64,000 nucleotides of DNA, taken from the NCBI GenBank assembly GCA_021521415.1, contig JAIQDT010002054.1, positions 1 through 64,000 of the forward strand. Reading direction: 5' to 3'. Shown here one piece after another: positions 18,807-27,987 of this stretch (positions within the stretch are counted from its first letter, which is position 1; every line of letters begins with the position of its first letter). Made by a program: the position numbers and the translations under genes. The notes below the pieces were generated by a model. That model was not told the DNA's origin and ran no database searches. It was given only the letters and a program-made list of their open reading frames with translations. This stretch comes from Bidens hawaiensis. Lineage: Eukaryota; Streptophyta; Magnoliopsida; Asterales; Asteraceae.

Positions 18807-20897
18807 CCGTGTTTTGTGACTTTGTGTATAAAAAAAAAAAAAAAACATCACTATCGCTTAGAATTATGTCGGTTGCCTCAGTTTGAAGGACATATCTTCG
18901 GATATGTTTGGTCCTCATTTCTACGTGTAGACTATGAGGATAGCCATTTACCAGATGACTGAAAGTGACCGGGGCGGTTTATGATGTGTTTTTATTCTTT
19001 TGCTGAAAATTAGTCGATCATACTTAGTTAGAAGGACACATACTTGTATGTGGTCGGTCCAGCTGATCTATTGGATCTTCAGGATAGCCGTTTACTTGAA
19101 AACTTCAATTTGATCGGGGCGATAGAACTTAAATTTTTTTTGGGAGATGAAATTATTTTTCAAGTCTACTACTTCGTAAGAAGTTCCTTTACTATGTTTA
19201 ACAGAAAATTGATCCAACCTTGGAAAGTGATAGATATACTGATTCTGTGTGCTTAACTAGTGAAGTTATTAGGCCTAAAAGACTTTAGAATAGTCATTGT
19301 ATGTCAAGGTAGCTTTTTATGGTGCGTAAAAGTAGAAGTGATACTAACTAAATCTATTCGATTTTACGTGGAAACTCCTTAAGAGTTGTGTATGTCTCCA
19401 TATATATCTTTCCGTATGATAGGCAGAAAAGCGATTACCCAGTCATACACGAGCCCGTGAGTGTTCTGATTCCCGTGAAGATAGCGTGTCAAGATACTGC
19501 AGTGATCCAGATTCGGGACTTGCAGTAGTTTATCTGAAGTTGTGTAAATACTTAAAAAAAAATGAGTTATTGAGACATTCTAGAATTCATAATGTTAAAA
19601 CTTCTCAATCAAGATGCAAGATAGAGAACGGGAAGAAGAGTCTGAAGATCGACATGTACTATTTAATCAGACACTATGTGTCGAGGTCAACTCGGGGTGA
19701 CTTGGGGAAAGCTTAATACGCTTTGAGAATAGATAGGAGACATCATAATCTCTGAGTTGTTGCCCACTTAAGTTTTGAGCTTAATTGAACCTAACCCGTA
19801 TGACAGAAACGATGAAAACCATTTTAAGTTATTTACCTGCTTACAACCTGTTTCTTTATGTCATAATACAGCTGAACACGGATCTGTGTGACAGTCACGT
19901 AGTTAGTATGATTCCTGTTCGGATCTTTTCTAAAACATGGTAGTCCCTGTCGAGACTGAAATTTGATCCCGTGTACCTTTATTTTTAAAAGTTTTCTACT
20001 TATGTAGTTGTATGATTTTATACCTGGTTACTTGGTCTTGATCGTATCATTTAACGCTTTAAATGATGTTTTAAAACTTAATTGCAAACTGTTCAAATTA
20101 TAGGGGTTTGTTTTGAAAATTTTGATATCGGCGAAGTTGTGCTTAACTCCGCCTGCAATAGGCGAAGTTATCCATAACTTCGCCTGTATAATTTTGACCC
20201 TATATAAAGGATTTTTAAGGTCAAACAGTTCATTATTCTCAAACACCCAGCGAACTTATCTTCTGAAACCCTAAGCGAACTTATCGTAACCCTCAGCGAA
20301 CTTAATGTCGATCATCTGTGTTGTTAATTTCTCAGTTCTAATCCGTGATTAAAGGTGTGTAGGGTAGTCGAATCATATAATCTCTGTCAATTGATGTTAT
20401 TCAGAGGTCGTATCGACCCAATTAGCGACCTCGTTTATTTGAAACCTTAACACCCGATTTTCAAACTTACTTTCACGTAGTCGTAATCATATTGATCGTC
20501 TAGAACTTCATAAAAACATGTTTTACGAGATCCTAAATCTCCAAATTCACCAACTACACATCGTATTGAACGTCTAACTGTTGCCGTTTCATATTCGGCG
20601 AAGTTACAGTTTAGGCAAAGTTATCCGTAACTTCGCCTGAGGTTCAACTTTGCCTGATAATTAATTAGGTTACAGTATATGAGGCGATGTTGTGGTTAGG
20701 CGAAGTTATCATTAACTTCGCCTAGACCTTTTTACTTAACTGTTATCCGGCGAAGTTCAAGTTGAGGCGAAGTTGTTCTCAACTTCGCCCCACCTCTAAC
20801 TTCGCCTATACAGAATAGATCACAACTTCGCTCATGGTAACAGGCGAACTTGTGATTCGCTTTGACATTTATCTAACTTAGCCTGTTTGTTGCAGAT
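18807..20897 (+). other. 2.1-kb post-pol spacer of element A
   Basis: Non-coding but conserved. It contains a poly-A run at about 18830-18845, two copies of a structured unit (18864-18979 and 19006-19123), a block at 19387-19470 that matches element D in inverse orientation, a block at 19770-19930 shared with B and D, and GGCGAAGTT palindromes from 20128 to 20850. No splice acceptor or promoter can be proven, but a subgenomic RNA for the last ORF would need some such signal here. Confidence 0.75.
18864..19123 (+). ncRNA. Two tandem structured units between pol and last ORF (element A)
   Basis: Each unit runs from a TTATGTCGGTTG-like start (less well kept in unit 2), through a first hairpin, a GGTCC box, a second hairpin, GGATAGCC and a TTTA box, to CGGGGCG. 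First hairpin: ACATAT/ATATGT around CTTCGG (18890-18907) in unit 1 and CACATAC/GTATGTG around TT (19037-19052) in unit 2. Second hairpin: CCTCAT/ATGAGG enclosing CTAC/GTAG in unit 1; CTGA/TCAG with GATC/GATC in unit 2. Stem sequences differ while pairing is kept. I infer a cis-acting RNA structure (export, translation, packaging or priming); no function is shown by the sequence. Confidence 0.6.
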
Positions 20898-23788
20898 ATG
20901 GCTGCTGTAGCTGGAGCAGGTGGTGCAGGCGGTGATGATGGAGGAGATAACCAAAGACAGTTCTTCCCGGGTCATAACATGTACATAACATTAGACCCGG
21001 ACGCGAGTGGTGTTGATGATTTCCGCGAAATCATCACATTCTTACTCCGCTCGCGTATATTCCACGCGATTACAACAACACTACCGATATCCTTGCCAAA
21101 CATTGAGGATTTTTGGCAGACCGTGGAATATGACTGTCGCGTAGAGCCCCCGGTGATGCGAGCAATGGTCAACAATCAGATTGTTCAGTTCTCATCTGAA
21201 CAAATCCGGGCGGCTTGCGTTTTGGAGATGAGACAAGAGACGACCCGACAGACTTTGTAGCTCCATTCCGTGACGGAGCGTTTCTGAGAATGGGATACTC
21301 TGGTCCCTTGGGGGATACGCAGAGACGTAAGGGGTTCTTACTAGATCAGTGGCGCTTTCTCATGCATGTCATGATCGTGTGCATGTCAAGGAGAAAGGCT
21401 GGTACTGATGGCATGGGCGCGACCATGCAGTCGGCGATGACTGCTCTGACTTATAATAAGCGTTACATCTTTAGTCAGATGGTCTTCTACGAGATAGATC
21501 GACAAAGAAGAGCGGTGGCGCGTGAGAGATTTCTTATGTATCCAAGATTCTTACAAATGATCTTGAATCATGTTGCTCCAACGCTACCTCATCGCCGCCC
21601 AATCAGATATGTAGAAAGTGTGAGTAAACGGATCTTCGCCCAGTGCAGATCTTCCAGTGCGAGGAGCAAACCTGAGCTCTGTCCTCGACATACTCCACTT
21701 TTTGGGTACTTGATTAACCCGGAGTATGTGCCAGCTCGTGGGGACGAGTTTCGAGATCCTCAACCACAACAGGCTGGAGCGCCTCAAGCTATACTTGCTG
21801 CTCCTGTTGTGTCACCGGAGGAGAATGTGGACCTTGATGCTGAATTTGGTGGTCAAGGCTTCTTTGACATGGAGAGGGTGGATCCAGAGGAAAATGTACA
21901 AGTCTCGATTGCACAGGTTTCAAGTGTGAATGTGACTAGGACAGCTACAACAGTAGCTGATTCTGATTCTGATAATGATGTGAATGAAGCAAGACGAATT
22001 TTGGTAAATCAAGAACGTATTCATGGGAAAAGAAAGAGAACTGATGATGACAGCGAGTCAGATTATGAAGAAGAAGTACATCAGTTGATTCGTCGATCAA
22101 GAAGGGAACGGGCAGGTGCAGGTTCGGAAGCCGGTGAGAGCTCAAGGGTGGTACGTTTCACTCCACCCACACTGTCCGGTATGACAATGGTCCCTTCAAC
22201 ATTACAAGTTACAAGGCCAAGCGCCACGGATGTTCTCGTGGTGGCTACCTCGTCAGCATTCGGCCTCCCACCCATTACATTCCAACTATCAACTCCTGAG
22301 ATTGTATCGTTGCCGCCTCCAACTCTTACTCCAACGGAGGTCGTGGCACGATTTATTGAGTCGACGGTTGTAGCAACTGCAGGATTACCAGTTACGTTGC
22401 CACCTGCGGTTATGTTTACGCCTACTTCTGAGGTCCCGGTTACATTGGAAATCCCTCCTCAGTACACTCAAGATATATCACATCTGAGGTTTGATTTCGA
22501 TGCAACCTTAACAGACTCGGAACGAATAGCAGCACTTGAACGGGTCGTGGCAGAACAATCAAGGGTGAATCTTATCCAGACCCATGCTATTCAACGCCTC
22601 GTTGCAGAGAATCAGATACAGTCGTCCCTGCTGATAGAACATGGCAAAATAATTGATGCTTTGAAGGAGTTCTTGGCATCTCAGGGGGAGACGAGCTGTA
22701 AAGGCGATGAGTTGAGGACTAAGAAGCGAAATGATAGAGACGATGATCCCAATGCATCGAAAGGTGCAGGTGGAGAGTTGCCAAGAACTGAACAAGCTCT
22801 TGGGACTTCCACATCTCAGGGGGAGTCGACAAGTGCAGCTGGTGGTGATGATGTGGTGGTAGTGGACGTTGAGGAGATGGATGATGAGTTTATAGGTGAT
22901 GATGATGTATTACCAGTTGATGAGATAGAGAAGATTGGTGCAGAGATAGTTATTGATAATGATATTGAAGAGGGAGAGATAGTAGAGGAGAATGTGGAGC
23001 ATGAGATTCCGGATGTTGATAAGGCAGATATGAGTAAAGATATGGGAAGTGATGAGACGGAATGGGAAGAGCAGCCTAGATGGAAAGAAGGCTACGCTCA
23101 GTGGTTTGTAAAAACGAAGAAACCGGCGGTCCCTACTATGTTTAAGAAGAGTTACAACATTAGAGGTTATGCTGAATCGAGAAATGAGATTATTTGCTGG
23201 ATATATGATGAGCAGTTGAGGCTCTTTGTGATTAAAAGATATGATGGTATTCAGTACTTCAAGAGGATGTTGAGATCGTTGAATACATTGCCAGAATGTG
23301 AAGTGAAAGACTTAGCCAGATTGGGGTTGATAAACAGAAGTGATGATAACATGGCTAGAGTCATTGGAAAGATTGTTTGGAAGGAAAGTATAAAAGAGAA
23401 GAAGTTCGAGCTGTTGAAACCACAGAAAGGAAAGCTCGTTGAAGATAAAGATAGAGGGATGAGAGCAGATGGCAAGCCTTGGATGATCATGAAGTATAAG
23501 CCGATCCGGTGTCTAAAAGAAGTGCCGATGAAACAAATGCCCAAGGATGTGCTGAAAGATCTGAAGTGGTGGTATGTAGATTGTGAGACAGCTGAAGCAG
23601 TAATGGAGGACGAAGATGAACAAGAGCTGCTGAGAGTTTATGATCCGATGCATCTGGTGAACTTGTCTCAAGCTGATCTGCAGGTGCTGAATGAGAAGAA
23701 GATATTTTATATTCCTGCTTGGAAAGACGAAGCGAAGAGATATCAAAGAGTTGTTTCGGTATGTGTACGAGAAGGAGTGCATGCTTAA
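20898..23788 (+). pseudogene. SIRE-type last ORF (env position), element A
   Basis: The ORF starts at ATG 20898 and would give about 960 residues. One frameshift at about 21215-21225, relative to the copy at 9481, splits it into 120 and 857 codons. N-terminal domain: PGHNMYITLDP, FWQTVEYDCRVEPPVMRA, GYSGPLGDTQRRKGFLLDQW, YPRFLQMILNHVAP. Middle: acidic and Ser/Thr/Pro-rich. A probable coiled coil (ERIAALERVVAEQS onward) lies around 22517-22670. C-terminal domain: WWYVDCETAEAV, RVYDPMHLVNLS and a final VREGVHA. Proteins with this N-terminal and C-terminal layout are, from memory, frequent downstream of copia pol in Asteraceae genomes. Function unknown; no clear env-type signal or membrane segments. 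Confidence 0.82.
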
Positions 23789-23857
23789 AGATGAAGATAC
23801 AAGATTGTTGAAGATTACAAGACACGTGTTTGAAGATATAGATATGAAGCTACTGCT

Positions 23858-23868
23858 AAGGGGGAGTC
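23858..23868 (+). other. Polypurine tract of element A
   Basis: AAGGGGGAGTC lies immediately before the 3' LTR and is identical to the tract before the B right LTR (12360-12370). It primes plus-strand DNA synthesis. Confidence 0.85.
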
Positions 23869-24289
23869 TGCTGGTGCATGATGTCAGTAGTTCAATGTCA
23901 AGTGTCTGTAATTGTGTTAGTTGGATTTGTGTTATGTATGTAAGCGAAGTTATCACAAGTTCGCTTGTTATAGGCGAACTTGTGAACAAGCGAAGTTAGG
24001 AACAACTTCGCCTGAACATGCCAGGCGAAGTTGTCGTGATATATATGCTTTAGGTTACGGCTGAGTTAGTAACGAGTTGACATTCGAGTTGTAACGAGTC
24101 AGAGAGTTTGTGTAATCAGTGATCATTGTATCACGTGTTTCCAGTTGCAATACAACGAGTCTTGGTTTATTGTAACGTGTGTTCGATCGTGTTAGCTCGT
24201 ATCGTCTTCTACGCTCGTAACGTCTTACGTAGGGATTCCGCACCTACGTAGAACGAGATATTCCGTGTAGATCCGGCTGGGAACCTACA
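23869..24289 (+). repeat. 3' LTR of element A
   Basis: Starts TGCTGGTGCATGATG, ends GGGAACCTACA and is followed by the duplication CTCAT. It is almost identical to 5325-5746. Confidence 0.93.
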
Positions 24290-24294
24290 CTCAT

Positions 24295-25350
24295 AGCCGC
24301 AGCAGCCTCGGTATTCGGCGGTGGATGAATCTGTGGGCCCAACTTAACATCCTCCCACGCTAACGGGTCACTCGTTTTCAAAATACCCGCCTTTCTCAAA
24401 TCCTTGACTCTCACAAACTCACTTCCGGGTCCCAATCACATGTATTTCGGTTTAAACCTATCAAGCACACCCAAATTTCTAGCAATAACTGTGATGTATG
24501 GGCCCATGTCAATCTTTGACCTATTTTTACTTCCACCACGTCTCGTCCGATGGAAAGAAATTGCCAAAAGACTCGCGTAATTAACCGGGACCTTATCTAC
24601 CATCGCCAACAAACAAAAGATATCCAAGTAGTTTACTTTGTTATCGCCCGAACCACGGCCCATAAATGTGTTTACCAATATCCTATGAATAAAACGAAGC
24701 ACCGGATCCCGAATATCCGAGCTCACCATCGATCCCGAGAACGAACGCGTAGCAATCTTATTCCAAAACGCAGCCAATTCTTCCTGACAAAAACTCACCT
24801 CTTGCGTACGCGTGAACGCACCCCGAATACTGGTCATAAAACCCGGCTCTTTCACCTCATCCTCCGTATAAAACCCGCTCACTACCGCAAATTGCGCGAT
24901 AGTCATATCATACAATCTTCTTCCCAATGAAAATCACACCGCATCCGATTGCTCAAAATTACCATCTTTATATTGAAATGTGCTAAAAAATTCTAAAGTC
25001 AATTCATGGTATTGCGGTTCGTTAAGATATAACATAGCCATAAACTTCGGGCCCAATAACTTCTCCACTCTCTCTTTTTGACCAATTGTATTCAATAAAT
25101 CTCAATCTATAGTCTTAAAAATGAGAAGATCCGAATTGAGTAGTTTACACAATCGACCATATTCTTGTGAATTCTTCTCGAACTTAAGCAATGAACTATC
25201 CATAAGGTTTGGAGTTCTTCTACTTGCCACAATCGGCCCATCTTGGTATTCAATCACACGAGTACTCGATTCCATAAAAATAACCGGGTCCGGCTCGCCT
25301 TGTGGTCGCGGAGCCGGGCCTCTTTTGCGTTTTCCCGCCTCTTTCGACAT
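24295..25350 (-). pseudogene. Athila env-position ORF (ATHILA ORF-1 type), N-terminal part
   Basis: From a likely ATG at 25350 (MSKEAGKRKRGPAP) one minus-strand frame continues to the insertion site of element A at 24294, interrupted by stops near 25102 and 24928 and at 24436. The segment with RRLYDMTIAQFAVVSGFYT, FCQEELAAFWNKIA and LRFIHRILVNTFMGR is typical of the plant-specific Athila ORF-1 family. The stops at 25102 and 24436 are both TGA codons that could have come from CGA. The ORF sits where retroviruses carry env, but its function is unknown. The rest lies at 4861-5319. Confidence 0.75.
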
Positions 25351-26777
25351 CCTAAACACAATTAAACAAGCAAACAAAACATGGGAGTAAGTAAACAAAC
25401 TAAAAAGAATAAAACAAAATATTTTTTAAATTTTCGGATTTTTTTTAATTTTTTTTATAAAAATTGAAAATAAATTAGATTTAGAAGTCCGAGTTACAAA
25501 ATCATTCAATCCGACTCATTTAAATGAAAATTGTGTACGTGCGAGCGGATTATATTTTTACTAAAAAGCTAACGGGAAACCAACATTTTTAATACTTTTA
25601 CTAGTTTGCAAACCCGAAAATATTCATACCGACTCAACAAACATCACCACCTCCCGGCACTTTAATTTTCCCAATTAAACCTAAGTGCCAACAACTTGAA
25701 AAATTGAGTCGAAAACAAGTGGAAAACCACACTTTGGTAAAATATATATTGCATAAAAATGTTTTCCGGCTCGTTTTTAACTACTAAAACATCAATATCC
25801 AACATCCCAAACTAAACTCCAACGCTAGATACACTCGGTATAATCCCATACCGACCCAACCGCACCCGCGAAAAATAAATTTTCAACATATTCCAATCCA
25901 ACCAACCGCACCCAACAACTCAAATAAACTACCAACCCATACCAAACCGCACCCAAAAAACCAACTTATACAACTTACTTAAGCAAAACCCGACAACAAA
26001 GTTAGTAAAACTAAAACTAAAACTAACATTAGAATACACAAAAAATACAAAAATTACAAGAAATAATACCTTGGAGTAGTGTAAAACCCGGATGAACTTG
26101 CAAAAATTAAGAACTAAAGTGTGTGCAAGTGATAGAATTAGTGAAGATTCTGTTAAAACTGATGGTGGGTTATGATATTAGGGTGATAGGAAGGTGATTG
26201 TGAGGTTTAATTTGAAGAATAATGGTGGAAAAATTGTGGACTTAGTGAAGGGGATGAATGAATCGCGGCTAGGGTTGTAGGTGAAATAGGTATTTTTGAA
26301 AAAAGTGATGAAAATATGATATAATATGGTGTTGGCTAAATATCTTTTTTTCTGGAAACCCCCTAGGCGTCGCGCGACCAGGGGCTGAGAGCCTGGCCGC
26401 GTGGCGCGACGGCCTATATGGTGAATTTTTAGTCCGCGTCGCGCGGAGGGGAAAGAAGAAGCCCGTCGCGCGGCGCGACGGACACTTTTGGCAAAAAGTT
26501 TGACGATTTTTGAAGCCTTTTTGCCTTAGAAAATTTTTTAGAAAATTGCCAATACTTTGTTTTGCCCATTTTATGTTATTTTGACGTGTAAAACTTACCT
26601 GGCATCCTTTGAATCCTCGTAAAACCTCTCGTTATGATGGTGACGATTTCTTGTATTTACTCGACGACGCAACAAAACTACAAAAACTACAGTTTTGACT
26701 CAAAGAAACAAAAATAAAATAAAGGAATTATACAAACTCTACACTTGAGTTTTCACTCAAGAACCCGTTTCGATGAT
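25351..26777 (-). other. Athila spacer between integrase and env-position ORF
   Basis: AT-rich non-coding DNA with poly-T/A runs (25420-25470) and many AACC/CCGA-rich segments. The only outstanding feature is the CpG-rich block at 26350-26495. I see no ORF of interest. Confidence 0.6.
26350..26495. repeat. CpG-rich block with CGTCGCGCGAC-type palindromes
   Basis: Within AT-rich DNA this 145-bp block carries CCCCCTAGGCGTCGCGCGAC, GTGGCGCGACGG, GTCGCGCGGAGG and CGTCGCGCGGCGCGACGG. The start CCCCTAGGCGTCGCGC-ACCAGG is repeated in both Athila LTRs (about 3070-3150 and 40945-41010). It is thus a short dispersed repeat within one element. Confidence 0.7.
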
Positions 26778-27491
26778 TTAAATCAATGGATCGAGGGGAG
26801 TTTCCTCCACCTCGGTTGAATCCTCCGGCCCTCCAAGATAATGCTTTAAACGATGACCGTTCACTTTCCACGAAGTTCCATTGTCTGGATTCTCTAACTC
26901 CACCGCTCCATACGGGAATACTTCATTCACTAAATAAGGTCCCGTCCACTTGGATCTCAACTTACCTGCAAATAACTTCAAACGAGAATTAAATAACAAT
27001 ACTTTATCACCTTTTTGAAATCTTTACCTCCCTTTAAACGTCGATCGTGCAACACTTTCGTTTTTTCCTTGATATCCAACGATCGAGAATACGCCGAATC
27101 ACGAAGTTCCTCTAACTCATGAATTTGAAAATACCTCTTCCTTGCGACCTCAGTGAGATCAAAATTTACCGTTTTCAATGTGCTCGATGCTCTAAATCAA
27201 CGGGAAGATGACATGCTTTACCGTAAACTAACATAAACGGTTTAGTACTCAATGGTGTCTTGTACGCGGTTCTAAATGCCCATAGCGCGTCATCCAACTT
27301 CTCCGACCAATCTTTCTGACTTATTCCAACTTTCTTTTCCAAAATTCTCTTCACCTCTCTATTAGCATTCTCGACTTGACCATTCGTTTGAGGATGGTAA
27401 GCGGTAGAGGTGCGATGAATAACTCTATAACGAGCTAATGCCTTCTCCATGACGGAGTTACAAAAATGAGAACCTCGATCACTAATAACAC
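26778..27491 (-). pseudogene. Athila integrase, C-terminal part
   Basis: Minus-strand frames encode the end of integrase: VISDRG next to the insertion site of element D; then [20 protein letters not shown] and [20 protein letters not shown] with the catalytic glutamate, and [19 protein letters not shown]; then an EVARKRYFQIHELEELRD segment; and finally the beta-rich tail WTGPYLVNEVFPYGAVELEN and HRLKHYL. Frame changes occur near 27178 and 26990. The N-terminal half lies at 33759-34690, beyond element D. Confidence 0.85.
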
Positions 27492-27987
27492 TGTAAGTCC
27501 CGAATCTGGATCACTACAATATGATATCAACTAAACGAGTATTGGTGCGGAATACCAACACTCGGTTATTCAAGAACACGAATAAGAGCAAGTAAATAAC
27601 ACAAGATTGCTTCAAAACACACGTATATTATAAATACGTCGGGTGCTTAAGCACTTAAAAAACTGCAATCACCAAACTAGGAATGAACAACACGATAATA
27701 CTCCAAATGCACACGGTTATATTAATAAACCGTCTGGTACATGAGATTACACAAAAACGTATTGCTCTCTAGATGGTGGCTATGAGAGTATTCAATGACT
27801 GCTCACCAACTGATCAACCCTTAAACTCTATACAATAAGATCTATTTATAGGGAAACCAAAACACTAGCCCAACCAAAGCCCAAAGCCCACCGAGATCCC
27901 TTAGTGATCTCGGTTTACATACATAGCCCGCCCCGAAACCCAACAACACGTAGAACTCAGTACAAACCACCAAATATGGACCCAACA
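27492..27987 (-). repeat. 3' LTR of element D
   Basis: Plus-strand ends are TGTAAGTCCCGAATC and GGACCCAACA (496 bp). The minus-strand TATA box TATAAATA is at 27843-27850. The complement of a purine tract, CTCCCCCTTGG, follows at 27990. Confidence 0.88.

Larger units (their letters stand above)
5325..24289 (+). mobile_element. SIRE/Maximus-type Ty1/copia element A (carries nested element B)
   Basis: Two LTRs (5325-5746 and 23869-24289) of 422 and 421 bp differ at only a few positions by eye. They are flanked by the perfect 5-bp duplication CTCAT (5320-5324 and 24290-24294). Internally the order is PBS, long leader, gag with two zinc knuckles, protease-integrase, RT-RNase H, a 2.1-kb spacer, a third ORF, and a polypurine tract. 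Integrase before RT makes it copia; the long gag and third ORF fit the SIRE lineage. Without the 6.9-kb composite B in its leader the element is about 12 kb. gag-pol has several in-frame stops, an integrase deletion and a shift in the third ORF. Confidence 0.92.

Noticed and set aside
19044..19256. 70-codon ORF in the post-pol spacer of element A
   Set aside because: It overlaps a structured repeat unit, has no homologous frame in element D, and has no recognised domain.
24436..24930. Host gene for the protein fragment starting GRRLYDMTIAQFAVVSGFY
   Set aside because: Position after Athila integrase and typical Athila ORF-1 spelling show that it belongs to the element.
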